This document shows positions 45,605-60,150 of a DNA stretch of 64,000 bases, piece after piece. The position numbers and the translations under genes were made by a program. The notes below the pieces were generated by a model. That model saw only the letters and a program-made list of their open reading frames with translations, was not told the DNA's origin and did no database searches. Each line of letters opens with the position of its first letter. The first letter of the stretch is position 1. The stretch is from Hydrangea macrophylla (lineage: Eukaryota > Streptophyta > Magnoliopsida > Cornales > Hydrangeaceae), in assembly GCA_033977485.1 (NCBI GenBank), contig CM066995.1, forward strand, positions 53,472,162 to 53,536,161, in the 5' to 3' direction.

Positions 45605-48600
45605 TGTCACACCCCAACCCGCCTCGTGCGGATTAGGACACATGTAACAATGCTACAAGCACCCAATTACATTAATTTGTAAAGAAACATGCGAATTACT
45701 AAGAAACGCATATGTTTAACAACATAAAACAACTCTATTATTACAAAATAGACCCCAAGGGTAAAATGGTAATTAATAAGGAATATCAAAATTTATACCA
45801 AAAGTTAGGTCTTTGAGTCCCGGTTCCAACGCAAAAAAACGGCGCGAGAATCCGAGTTTTTTAGAGAGAGTTATGTCCGTTTCTGTAAAAGCCGACAATG
45901 CAGCAAAATGGCCTGCGGATCGATCCGCCCCAAAACCGAATCGATCCGGTTTTGACAGAATGTCATTTCTGGTCTCTCCAGGAGCTCCGGATCGATCCGC
46001 TCATGACCCGGATTGATCCGGTTCCTACAGAACCCAATTTTTGACAGAAAACTCCTGCTATACCAGTCCAAACATACCCAAAACTTCATCAAACCTCATG
46101 GAATCATTTAGTAACATTCCAAACACATTTTTACATTAACCAAGCATGTGAAACATACACATACTCATGATTTAATCAAATCCACCATGAACACAACTCC
46201 TTTTTAGTTCAAAACAAGTTTTGAAGTTCTACTCTTGTCAAAAGCTAGTAACTCATGAAATCTTGTTGGAAATGAACTTAAAATTAAAACCAACAACTTA
46301 GAACATTGGGAAACCACATCAAACCATTTCCAAACATTCTTAAGCATAAATTCCAACTTTCTTGAATCAAGTTAAGTTTTTGAACTCAAGTTTTCATTTA
46401 ACTAAGCAAGCATTTACATAAACCTTCCGACAAGAGAACCAAACTCCGTAGAACATTTGTTTACAAAAAGGAACTTGACTAAAATTTACAACACATGTAT
46501 CCGGACTTGCCGGTTTGATCCAAACATACAACTTACGCATATCCATAGATGCAACTTAAAGACATACATAGGATTTACAAAGGCAACCCTCAAGTCCTCC
46601 ATCCTCTTGCCCATAATTAACTACTAACATAGAGAATTACATAAGTTCCTCAAATATACATTAAACACATAAGTTATAGAATCCCAACTAGTTCTTAATC
46701 TCTCCAACTCCACAACCATGAGTCAAGGCTTTAAGCCACAAGTTAATGATCTCAAGCCACAAGTTACACCATATGACAAGTTAAAAACATAACTACAAGT
46801 CCCAAATTTCTCCCCCATTTCCGAGCACGTTACTTTCTCACTGGATATTGCTCCATACCTGCGGTGGTTGTTATTTACCACAAGAGAAACAGAAAATGAT
46901 TTTCTTAATCATTACGCTTAGTGAATGATCTAAACATGATTGAATGTTTAACATGTGCAATGCTACAATTTAACACATAAATCATATTCGTAATCACTGA
47001 ACCACCGATTCAATGATTCATTCAGACCCGAAGACCTTCCCTTGGTCCCGTGGCCACTTATATTCCTTGGACTTCCGTCTTTATCGGATTTTTCTTCTCC
47101 GTCTCCCTTATTCCTCCCAACCAATGAATCATTTCCCCGGTGTTCATTGATTACCACATAATCACATAAACATATAAGCACATAAACATGTAAGCACAAC
47201 GATTTTCATATAATTAACATGCAACTCATAATTTCAAACATCACCATGACTTCTAAGCATGAATAATCAATACAATAAGATATTCTCATAGCTCCTAAGC
47301 ATGAATTGTTATCTCTAACATCATTGAAGCCTTGAACATAGTTAAACACAATCATTCTTTAGTGTAGAAAACTCATCTTAGCAAGATCTACCCAAATTCA
47401 ACCAAGTAGATGCTGAATTTCACCAAATTAAAGCTCAATTTCTACTCTAAGTGAATCCTACATAGTTTGGTACAACAAATATCGTCTATCAAGAACGGTT
47501 GCCGGAAAAACGTTGCCCAAAATGAAAACAAGTTATGTGCATGTGATCCTCTTACCTTCACGAGTCCAAAAGTGGTATCGGATCGTAAATTCGGTGAACG
47601 ACGGCGACGGAATGGGGGAAAACGACGTCGGCGACGGTTCCGTCTTTCTATCTCGGTGAACTCTCTCTTCTTTCTCTTGTTTAATTTCAGAAAATATGAG
47701 ACAAGTCTCATGTTTTGACACACACACTCATGCACAAGCATGAGGTGTCATCACCCCATTTTTCCTCTTTTCGTTTATACCCTCGGAATTTCTTAAGTTT
47801 CTATTATGAAATCCATTAACTACCCAATTATCTAATGGGTGTTTGTCTAAGTTCCGTATGGGTTTTCTGTAAAAGCCGACAATGCAGTAAATGGCATGCG
47901 GATCGATCCGACCCAAAACTGGATCGATCCGATTTCCGGCTTTGACAGAATGTCATTTCTGGTCTCTCCAGGAGCTCCGGATCGATCCGTTCATGACCCG
48001 GATCGATCTGGTTCCTACAGAACCCAATTTTTGACAGAAAACTCCAGCTATACCAGTCCAAACATACCCAAAACTTCATCAAACCTCATGGAATCCTTTA
48101 GTAACATTCCAAACACATTTTTACATTAACCAAACATGTGAAACATACACATACTCATGATTTAATCAAATCCACAATGAACACAACTCCTTTTTAGTTC
48201 AAAACAGGTTTTGAAGTTCTACTCTTGTCAAAAGCTAGTAACTCATGAAATCTTGTTGGAAATGAACTTAAAATTAAAACCAACAACTTAGAACATTGGG
48301 AAACCACATCAAACCATTTCCAAACATTCTTAAGCATAAATTCCAACTTTCTTGAATCAAGTTAAGTTTTTGAACTCAAGTTTTCATTTAACTAAGCAAG
48401 CATTTACATAAACCTTCCGACAAGAGAACCAAACTAAGTAGAACATTTGTTTACAAAAAGGAACTTGACTAAAATTTACAACACATGTATCCGAACTTGC
48501 CGGTTTGATCCAAACATACAACTTACGCATATCCATAGATGCAACTTAAAGACATACATAGGATTTACAAAGGCAACCCTCAAGTCCTCTATCCTCTTGT

Positions 48601-51600
48601 CCATAATTAACTACTAACATAGAGAATTACATAAGTTCCTCAAATATACATTAAACACATAAGTTATAGAATCCCAACTAGTTCTCAATCTCTCCAACTC
48701 CACAACCACGAGTCAAGGCTTTAAGCCACAAGTTAATTATCTCAAGCCACAAGTTACACCATATAACAAGTTAAAAACATAACTACAAGTCCCAAATTTC
48801 TCCCCCATTCCCGAGCACGTTACTTTCTCACTGGATATTGCTCCATACCTGCGGTGATTGTTATTTACCACAAGAGAAACAAAAAACGATTTTCTTAATC
48901 ATTACGCTTAGTGAATGATCTAAACATGATTGAATGTTTAACATGTGCAATGCTACAATTTAACACATAAATCATATTTGTAATCACTGAACCACCGATT
49001 CAATGATTCATTCAGACCCGAAGACCTTCCCTTGGTCCCGTGGCCACTTCTATTCCTTGGACTTCCGTCTTTATCGGATTTTTCTTCTCCGTCTCCCTTA
49101 TTCCTCCCAACCAATGAATCATTTCTCCGGTGTTCATTGATTACCACATAATCACATAAACATATAAGCACATAAATATGTAAGCACAACGATTTTCATA
49201 TAATTAACATGCAACTCATAATTTCAAACATCTCCATGACTTCTAAGCATGAATAATCAATACAATAAGATATTCTCATAGCTCCTAAGCATGAATTGTT
49301 ATCTCTAACATCATTAAAGCCTTGAACATAGTTAAACACAATCATTCTTTAGTGTAGAAAACTCATCTTAGCAAGATCTACCCAAATTCAACCAAGTAGA
49401 TGCTGAATTTCACCAAATTAAAGCTCAATTTCTACCCTAAGTGTATCCTACATAGTTTGGTACAACAAATATCGTCTATCAAGAACGGTTGTCGGAAAAA
49501 CGTTACCCAAAATGAAAACAAGTTATGTGCATGTGATCCTCTTACCTTCACGAGTCCAAAAGTGGTATCGGATCGTAAATTCGGTGAACGACGGCGACGG
49601 AACGGGGGAAAACGACGTCGGCGACGGTTCCGTCTTTCTATCTCGGTGAACTCTCTCTTCTTTCTCTTGTTTAATTTCAGAAAATATGAGACAAGTCTCA
49701 TGTTTTGACACACACACTCATGCACAAGCATGAGGTGTCATCACCCCATTTTTCCTCTTTTCGATTATACCCCCAGAATTTCTTAAGTTCCTATTATGAA
49801 ATCCATTAACTACCCAATTATCTAATGGGTGTTTGCCTAAGTTCCGTATGGGTTTTCTGTAAAAGCCGACAATGCAGCAAATGGCCTGCGGATCGATCCG
49901 CCCCAAAACTGGATCGATCCGGTTTCCGATTTTGACAGAATGTCATTTCTGGTCCCTCCAGGAGCTCCGGATCGATCCGCTCATGACCCGGATCGATCCG
50001 GTTCCTACAGAACCCAATTTTTGACAGAAAACTCCAGCTATACCAGTCCAAACATACCCAAAACTTCATCAAACCTCATGGAATCCTTTAGTAATATTCC
50101 AAACACATTTTTACATTAACCAAGCATGTGAAACATACACATACTCATGATTTAATCAAATCCACCATGAACACAACTCCTTTTTAGTTCAAAACAGGTT
50201 TTGACGTTCTACTCTTGTCAAAAGCTAGTAACTCATGAAATCTTGTTGGAAATGAACTTAAAATTAAAACCAACAACTTAGAACATTGGGAAACCACATC
50301 AAACCATTTCCAAACATTCTTAAGCATAAATTCCAACTTTCTTGAATCAAGTTAAGTTTTTGAACTCTAGTTTTCATTTAACTAAGCAAGCATTTCCATA
50401 AACCTTCCGACAAGAGAACCAAACTCCGTAGAACATTTGTTTACAAAAAGGAACTGGACTAAAATTTACAACACATATATCCGGACTTGCCGGTTTGATC
50501 CAAACATACAACTTACGCATATCCATAGATGCAACTTAAAGACATACATAGGATTTACAAAGGCAACCCTCAAGTCCTCCATCCTCTTGTCCATAATTAA
50601 CTACTAACATAGAGAATTACATAAGTTCCTCAAATATACATTAAACACATAAGTTATAGTATCCCAACTAGTTCTCAATCTCTCCAACTCCACAACCACG
50701 AGTCAAGGCTTTAAGCCACAAATTAATGATCTCAAGCCACAAGTTACACTATATAACAATTTAAAAACATAACTACAAGTCCCAAATTTCTCCCCCATTC
50801 CCGAGCACGTTACTTTCTCACTGGATATTGCTCCATACCTGCGGTGGTTGTTATTTACCACAAGAGAAACAGAAAACGATTTTCTTAATCATTACGCTTA
50901 GTGAATTATCTAAACATGATTGAATGTTTAACATGTGCAATGCTACAATTTAACACATAAATCATATTCGTAATCACTGAACCATCGGTTCAATGATTCA
51001 TTCAGACCCGAAGACCTTCTCTTGGTCCCGTGGCCACTTCTATTCCTGGGACTTCCGTCTTTATCGGATTTTTCTTCTCCGTCTCCCTTATTCCTCCCAA
51101 CCAATGAATCATTTCCCCGGTGTTCATTGATTACCACATAATCACATAAACATATAAGCACATAAACATGTAAGCACAACGATTTTCATATAATTAACAT
51201 GCAACTCATAATTTCAAACATCTCCATGACTTCTAAGCATGAATAATCAATACAATAAGATATTCTCATAGCTCCTAAGCATGAATTGTTATCTCTAACA
51301 TCATTAAAGCCTTGAACATAGTTAAACACAATCATTCTTTAGTGTAGAAAACTCATCTTAGCAAGATCTACCCAAATTCAACCAAGTAGATGCTGAATTT
51401 CACCAAATTAAAGCTCAATTTCTACCCTAAGTGTATCCTACATAGTTTGGTACAACAAATATCGTCTATCAAGAACGGTTGTCGGAAAAACGTTACCCAA
51501 AATGAAAACAAGTTATGTGCATGTGATCCTCTTACCTTCACGAGTCCAAAAGTGGTATCGGATCGTAAATTCGGTGAACGACGGCGACGGAACGGGGGAA

Positions 51601-54600
51601 AACGACGTCGGCGACGGTTCCGTCTTTCTATCTCGGTGAACTCTCTCTTCTTTCTCTTGTTTAATTTCAGAAAATATGAGACAAGTCTCATGTTTTGACA
51701 CACACACTCATGCACAAGCATGAGGTGTCATCACCCCATTTTTCCTCTTTTCGATTATACCCCCAGAATTTCTTAAGTTCCTATTATGAAATCCATTAAC
51801 TACCCAATTATCTAATGGGTGTTTGCCTAAGTTCCGTATGGGTTTTCTGTAAAAGCCGACAATGCAGCAAATGGCCTGCGGATCGATCCGCCCCAAAACT
51901 GGATCGATCCGGTTTCCGATTTTGACAGAATGTCATTTCTGGTCCCTCCAGGAGCTCCGGATCGATCCGCTCATGACCCGGATCGATCCGGTTCCTACAG
52001 AACCCAATTTTTGACAGAAAACTCCAGCTATACCAGTCCAAACATACCCAAAACTTCATCAAACCTCATGGAATCCTTTAGTAATATTCCAAACACATTT
52101 TTACATTAACCAAGCATGTGAAACATACACATACTCATGATTTAATCAAATCCACCATGAACACAACTCCTTTTTAGTTCAAAACAGGTTTTGACGTTCT
52201 ACTCTTGTCAAAAGCTAGTAACTCATGAAATCTTGTTGGAAATGAACTTAAAATTAAAACCAACAACTTAGAACATTGGGAAACCACATCAAACCATTTC
52301 CAAACATTCTTAAGCATAAATTCCAACTTTCTTGAATCAAGTTAAGTTTTTGAACTCTAGTTTTCATTTAACTAAGCAAGCATTTCCATAAACCTTCCGA
52401 CAAGAGAACCAAACTCCGTAGAACATTTGTTTACAAAAAGGAACTGGACTAAAATTTACAACACATATATCCGGACTTGCCGGTTTGATCCAAACATACA
52501 ACTTACGCATATCCATAGATGCAACTTAAAGACATACATAGGATTTACAAAGGCAACCCTCAAGTCCTCCATCCTCTTGTCCATAATTAACTACTAACAT
52601 AGAGAATTACATAAGTTCCTCAAATATACATTAAACACATAAGTTATAGTATCCCAACTAGTTCTCAATCTCTCCAACTCCACAACCACGAGTCAAGGCT
52701 TTAAGCCACAAATTAATGATCTCAAGCCACAAGTTACACTATATAACAATTTAAAAACATAACTACAAGTCCCAAATTTCTCCCCCATTCCCGAGCACGT
52801 TACTTTCTCACTGGATATTGCTCCATACCTGCGGTGGTTGTTATTTACCACAAGAGAAACAGAAAACGATTTTCTTAATCATTACGCTTAGTGAATTATC
52901 TAAACATGATTGAATGTTTAACATGTGCAATGCTACAATTTAACACATAAATCATATTCGTAATCACTGAACCATCGGTTCAATGATTCATTCAGACCCG
53001 AAGACCTTCTCTTGGTCCCGTGGCCACTTCTATTCCTGGGACTTCCGTCTTTATCGGATTTTTCTTCTCCGTCTCCCTTATTCCTCCCAACCAATGAATC
53101 ATTTCCCCGGTGTTCATTGATTACCACATAATCACATAAACATATAAGCACATAAACATGTAAGCACAACGATTTTCATATAATTAACATGCAACTCATA
53201 ATTTCAAACATCTCCATGACTTCTAAGCATGAATAATCAATACAATAAGATATTCTCATAGCTCCTAAGCATGAATTGTTATCTCTAACATCATTAAAGC
53301 CTTGAACATAGTTAAACACAATCATTCTTTAGTGTAGAAAACTCATCTTAGCAAGATCTACCCAAATTCAACCAAGTAGATGCTGAATTTCACCAAATTA
53401 AAGCTCAATTTCTACCCTAAGTGTATCCTACATAGTTTGGTACAACAAATATCGTCTATCAAGAACGGTTGTCGGAAAAACGTTACCCAAAATGAAAACA
53501 AGTTATGTGCATGTGATCCTCTTACCTTCACGAGTCCAAAAGTGGTATCGGATCGTAAATTCGGTGAACGACGGCGACGGAACGGGGGAAAACGACGTCG
53601 GCGACGGTTCCGTCTTTCTATCTCGGTGAACTCTCTCTTCTTTCTCTTGTTTAATTTCAGAAAATATGAGACAAGTCTCATGTTTTGACACACACACTCA
53701 TGCACAAGCATGAGGTGTCATCACCCCATTTTTCCTCTTTTCGATTATACCCCCAGAATTTCTTAAGTTCCTATTATGAAATCCATTAACTACCCAATTA
53801 TCTAATGGGTGTTTGCCTAAGTTCCGTATGGGTTTTCTGTAAAAGCCGACAATGCAGCAAATGGCCTGCGGATCGATCCGCCCCAAAACTGGATCGATCC
53901 GGTTTCCGATTTTGACAGAATGTCATTTCTGGTCCCTCCAGGAGCTCCGGATCGATCCGCTCATGACCCGGATCGATCCGGTTCCTACAGAACCCAATTT
54001 TTGACAGAAAACTCCAGCTATACCAGTCCAAACATACCCAAAACTTCATCAAACCTCATGGAATCCTTTAGTAATATTCCAAACACATTTTTACATTAAC
54101 CAAGCATGTGAAACATACACATACTCATGATTTAATCAAATCCACCATGAACACAACTCCTTTTTAGTTCAAAACAGGTTTTGACGTTCTACTCTTGTCA
54201 AAAGCTAGTAACTCATGAAATCTTGTTGGAAATGAACTTAAAATTAAAACCAACAACTTAGAACATTGGGAAACCACATCAAACCATTTCCAAACATTCT
54301 TAAGCATAAATTCCAACTTTCTTGAATCAAGTTAAGTTTTTGAACTCTAGTTTTCATTTAACTAAGCAAGCATTTCCATAAACCTTCCGACAAGAGAACC
54401 AAACTCCGTAGAACATTTGTTTACAAAAAGGAACTGGACTAAAATTTACAACACATATATCCGGACTTGCCGGTTTGATCCAAACATACAACTTACGCAT
54501 ATCCATAGATGCAACTTAAAGACATACATAGGATTTACAAAGGCAACCCTCAAGTCCTCCATCCTCTTGTCCATAATTAACTACTAACATAGAGAATTAC

Positions 54601-57600
54601 ATAAGTTCCTCAAATATACATTAAACACATAAGTTATAGTATCCCAACTAGTTCTCAATCTCTCCAACTCCACAACCACGAGTCAAGGCTTTAAGCCACA
54701 AATTAATGATCTCAAGCCACAAGTTACACTATATAACAATTTAAAAACATAACTACAAGTCCCAAATTTCTCCCCCATTCCCGAGCACGTTACTTTCTCA
54801 CTGGATATTGCTCCATACCTGCGGTGGTTGTTATTTACCACAAGAGAAACAGAAAACGATTTTCTTAATCATTACGCTTAGTGAATTATCTAAACATGAT
54901 TGAATGTTTAACATGTGCAATGCTACAATTTAACACATAAATCATATTCGTAATCACTGAACCATCGGTTCAATGATTCATTCAGACCCGAAGACCTTCT
55001 CTTGGTCCCGTGGCCACTTCTATTCCTGGGACTTCCGTCTTTATCGGATTTTTCTTCTCCGTCTCCCTTATTCCTCCCAACCAATGAATCATTTCCCCGG
55101 TGTTCATTGATTACCACATAATCACATAAACATATAAGCACATAAACATGTAAGCACAACGATTTTCATATAATTAACATGCAACTCATAATTTCAAACA
55201 TCTCCATGACTTCTAAGCATGAATAATCAATACAATAAGATATTCTCATAGCTCCTAAGCATGAATTGTTATCTCTAACATCATTGAAGCCTTGAACATA
55301 GTTAAACACAATCATTCTTTAGTGTAGAAAACTCATCTTAGCAAGATCTACCCAAATTCAACCAAGTAGATGCTGAATTTCACCAAATTAAAGCTCAATT
55401 TCTACCCTAAGTGAATCCTACATAGTTTAGTACAACAAATATCGTCTATCAAGAACGGTTGCCGGAAAAACGTTGCCCAAAATGAAAACAAGTTATGTGC
55501 ATGTGATCCTCTTACCTTCACGAGTCCAAAAGTGGTCTCGGATTGTTAATTCAGTGAACGACGGCGACGGAACGGGGGAAAACGACGTCGGCGACGGTTC
55601 CGTCTTTCTATCTCGGTGAACTCTCTCTTCTTTCTCTTGTTTAATTTCAGAAAATATGAGACAAGTCTCATGTTTTGACACACACACTCATGCACAAGCA
55701 TGAGGTGTCATCACCCCATTTTTCCTCTTTTCGTTTATACCCCCGGAATTTCTTAAGTTTCTATTATGAAATCCATTAACTACCCAATTATCTAATGGGT
55801 GTTTGTCTAAGTTCCGTATGGGTTTTCTGTAAAAGCCGACAATGCAGTAAATGGCCTGCGGATCGATCCGACCCAAAACTGGATCGATCCGATTTCCAAT
55901 TTTGACAGAATGTCATTTCTGGTCTCTCCAGGAGCTCTGGATCGATCCGTTCATGACCCGGATCGATCCGGTTCCTACAGAACCCAATTTTTGACAGAAA
56001 ACTCCAGCTATACCAGTCCAAACATACCCAAAACTTCATCAAACCTCATGGAATCCTTTAGTAACATTCCAAACACATTTTTACATTAACCAAACATGTG
56101 AAACATACACATACTCATGATTTAATCAAATCCACCATGAACACAACTCCTTTTTAGTTCAAAACAGGTTTTGAAGTTCTACTCTTGTCAAAAGCTAGTA
56201 ACTCATGAAATCTTGTTGGAAATGAACTTAAAATTAAAACCAACAACTTAGAACATTGGGAAACCACATCAAACCATTTCCAAACATTCTTAAGCATAAA
56301 TTCCAACTTTCTTGAATCAAGTTAAGTTTTTGAACTCAAGTTTTCATTTAACTAAGCAAGCATTTACATAAACCTTCCGACAAGAGAACCAAACTAAGTA
56401 GAACATTTGTTTACAAAAAGGAACTTGACTAAAATTTACAACACATGTATCCGAACTTGCCGGTTTGATCCAAACATACAACTTACGCATATCCATAGAT
56501 GCAACTTAAAGACATACATAGGATTTACAAAGGCAACCCTCAAGTCCTCCATCCTCTTGTCCATAATTAACTACTAACATAGAGAATTACATAAGTTCCT
56601 CAAATATACATTAAACACATAAGTTATAGAATCCCAACTAGTTCTCAATCTCTCCAACTCCACAACCACGAGTCAAGGCTTTAAGCCACAAATTAATGAT
56701 CTCAAGCCACAAGTTACACCATATAACAATTTAAAAACATAACTACAAGTCCCAAATTTCTCCCCCATTCCCGAGCACGTTACTTTCTCACTGGATATTG
56801 CTCCATACCTGCGGTGGTTGTTATTTACCACAAGAGAAACAGAAAATGATTTTCTTAATCATTACGCTTAGTGAATGATCTAAACATGATTGAATGTTTA
56901 ACATGTGCAATGCTACAATTTAACACATAAATCATATTCGTAATCACTGAACCACCGGTTCAATGATTCATTCAGACCCGAAGACCTTCCCTTGGTCCCG
57001 TGGCCACTTCTATTCCTTGGACTTTCGTCTTTATCGGATTTTTCTTCTCCGTCTCCCTTATTCTTCCCAACCAATGAATCATTTCCCTGGTGTTCATTGA
57101 TTACCACTTAATCACATAAACATATAAGCACATAAACATGTAAGCACAACGATTTTCATATAATTAACATGCAACTCATAATTTCAAACATCTCCATGAC
57201 TTCTAAGCATGAATAATCAATACAATAAGATATTCTCATAGCTCCTAAGCATGAATTGTTATCTCTAACATCATTGAAGCCTTGAACATAGTTAAACACA
57301 ATCATTCTTTAGTGTAGAAAACTCATCTTAGCAAGATCTACCCAAATTCAACCAAGTAGATACTGAATTTCACCAAATTAAAGCTCAATTTCTACCCTAA
57401 GTGAATCCTACATAGTTTGGTACAACAAATATCGTCTATCAAGAATGGTTGCCGGAAAAACGTTGCCCAAAATGAAAACAAGTTATGTGCATGTGATCCT
57501 CTTACCTTCACGAGTCCAAAAGTGGTATCAGATCGTAAATTCGGTGAACGATGGCGACGGAACGGGGGAAAACGACGTCGGCGACGGTTCCGTCTTTCTA

Positions 57601-58205
57601 TCTCGGTGAACTCTCTCTTCTTTCTCTTGTTAAATTTCAGCAAATATGAGACAAGTCTCATGTTTTGACACACACACTCATGCACAAGCATGAGGTGTCA
57701 TCACCCCATTTTTCCTCTTTTCGTTTATACCCCCAGAATTTCTTAAGTTCCTATTATGAAATCCATTAACTACCCAATTATCTAATGGGTGTTTGTCTAA
57801 GTTCCGTATGGGTCCCAACGTGGGTCCCAAATATTTTTTGAAGTTGCTATCGCAGCTACTAATTATAAATTCTTTTCAGTTATACCTTTATTTGGGTGTC
57901 CAAACTAATACCAAATGCTAACACATAAATCATCATATAATATAAAAGCATTTAAGCAAATATTCATGTAATCACATAAATGCATTTAATGTATAAAATG
58001 CAATTTTATTTTATCCGAGCCCTTCACTGGGTCCCACTCCAATATCTATCCCTCCTCACTAGGGACTTTTCCAACTGTGTTCCTTTACTAAACACTTTTT
58101 CACGGGTGAGTCTAAGCCTCCCCTTAATCCCTTTTATACACTAATTATATTAATCAATGCATATAAAAATGATAATTAACCCATTCTCTGGGTACGGGTG
58201 TTACA
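45605..58205 (-). mobile_element. 12.6-kb solo LTR with internal sixfold tandem amplification
   Basis: Ends are TGTCACACCCC (45605) and GGGTGTTACA (58205); flanks ACCCG (45600-45604) and ACCTG (58206-58210) form a 5-bp TSD with one mismatch, in sequence that is continuous in the other host LTR. The unique left part (about 270 bp) and right part (about 390 bp) flank six copies of a 1,990-bp unit. With one copy, the LTR would be about 2.65 kb, a normal length for a gypsy LTR. No PBS, coding domain or second LTR is present. Confidence 0.88.
45877..57813. repeat. Tandem array of six 1,990-bp units derived from an LTR segment
   Basis: Units start at about 45877, 47861, 49851, 51841, 53831 and 55821, i.e. 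spacings of 1,984 then 1,990 four times; the last ends near 57,813 with a clean change to unique LTR sequence. Units 3, 4 and most of 5 look identical; units 1, 2 and 6 differ by scattered substitutions. Each unit has four GGATCGATCC-type palindromes near its start and an inverted repeat TGAGACAAGTCTCA near its end. Open frames repeat with the unit and look non-coding. Confidence 0.95.
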
Positions 58206-58765
58206 ACCTGTCAACCTAAACAAGTTCAATAGAAATATAAAACTAACTATAAATCTTCAGTCTTCAGCTGGCATAAGGATAATCGTCATTATAATCTCCT
58301 TCTCTAGCGTAACTTCCATTAGTGGGGCTACCCTCTGCATATTAATCCCCATCAGGGTGGTAGCCGTCGTCATAAGCTCCATTATCTGCAGTAAAAGTTC
58401 CTTTTTGGGTCCATAGGGAATGACAAGTGAAAGACACTAATTATCCATACCACACAGTACTAGTCCACAAGATAAACAGAAACAACAAGAATAGGAAACA
58501 ACTGAATAATAATAACAGTATAACGATTACAAACATCAGAGTGTGATCCACAGGATCACAACAAGTCTGGAGACAACATATGCCCAAGTACCCATCAACC
58601 TAAACAAGTTAAACAGAAATATAAAACTAAATATAAATCTTCGATCTTTAGCTGGCGTAAGGATAATCATCAGTGTAACCTCCTTCTCCAGGGTAACCGA
58701 TGCATAATCCCCGTCAAGGTAGTAGCCGTCGTCATAAGCTCCATTATCTACAGTAAAAGGGGCAG
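58206..58765. repeat. Second part of a tandem duplication of about 385 bp within the 5' LTR
   Basis: 58398-58593 repeats 45408-45604, and 58594-58765 repeats 58211-58397 with a deletion of about 20 bp around 58,700. The 3' LTR (19,815-20,195) has this segment once, so the duplication happened in this LTR after insertion. Confidence 0.82.
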
Positions 58766-59645
58766 GGTAATCTAGTCGGGGAATGTCCAAGCAATAACAG
58801 CCGTCAACTTACTGAGAGCTGAGTGAATAGAAACTCATAGGGTATCAATGATATAACGTATAGCAAGTTATTGAAGTGTCTAAGATATAGTTCTACTAAA
58901 TATTATCTCCTGTGTATTCCAACGTCGTAACTCAACCCTTATTGTCTTGTTATCCTGAGACCGATAATACTCTTTCTAAAAAGAACAAACTCAATCGTTT
59001 CAAATATATAGACATACCATCATTCGGTCCATTGCTCGTTAAGGATATAAACCATCCACCGCATTCATGAACACCGCGTCAGTCCATCCCCCGCTTGTTA
59101 AGGATATAAACCATCCACCACATGTCAAGGATACAACGTTTTGAACAACAGCACGTCAAATATCTTGCCACGACTCCTTGTATTATACTAGTGATCTCCA
59201 TCCACCGCTCGTTAACGATATAAACCATCCACCGCTCGTTAAGGATATAACATGGATCATCTAGCTATCTTAGGACACATGGTCCTGCTCACTACTCGTT
59301 AAGGATATAAACCATCCACCGCATGTGAAATCATATCATGACCAGGAGTCTGCCCACGTACTATTTCCAAAACTTATCAAACCTACTTAAACTCAATACT
59401 AATATTGATACATGACAATTCCCATGTGGCCTGGCTACTCTAATTAAAATGAATGGATATCGAACTCATACATGAACCAAAATCATCTAACGTCATTATG
59501 TTAATCTATTACTCTTAATCATACTTATCTTTGTTGCACATTATCCCTGATTCACCCAAAATTGCATAATAGAAGTCCGAATCGAGAATCAAACATTCGA
59601 ATCTCATATCTAATAAACCAAAGGACTAAACCATGTTCTACATAT

Positions 59646-59925
59646 CTCGATCGATTGAAACCATTTCGATCGATTGAGGGAAAATAATGTTCGAGCGATC
59701 GAAGTCTCTTCAATCAATTGAACTCAGTTCAATCGCTCGAGAGTCGTCTTCTCCAGCAAATTATAAATATAGCATATATAAACATCGAAAGGACGTGTTT
59801 AATACGACTATCATACCAAAAGCTTATAAAAATATTATATAATTGAAGCCAAGTGAGTAAAGACTCACTGAACGTGCTAAGGACCCATTTGGCTTGTCAA
59901 GCTTTGAGCTCCCTCTCTTCAATGG

Positions 59926-59972
<47 letters not shown>

Positions 59973-60109
59973 CCTTTCTTCATCTCTGTCTCTCCTTCTT
60001 CTTCTTCTTCTTCTTCTTCTTCTTCTTCTTCTCTGTTTCTCTTTTTCTTCTGAGTGTATATATGGATGTGTGTGTATAATATATGTATATGAGTATATAT
60101 ATCAAAACA

Positions 60110-60150
<41 letters not shown>

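Noticed and set aside
49432..49731. Arg-rich open frame repeated in each 1,990-bp unit (99 codons on the minus strand, with + strand shadows)
   Set aside because: It lies within LTR sequence, has no domain, and its persistence across units is explained by DNA identity of the units; units with a few changes break it.
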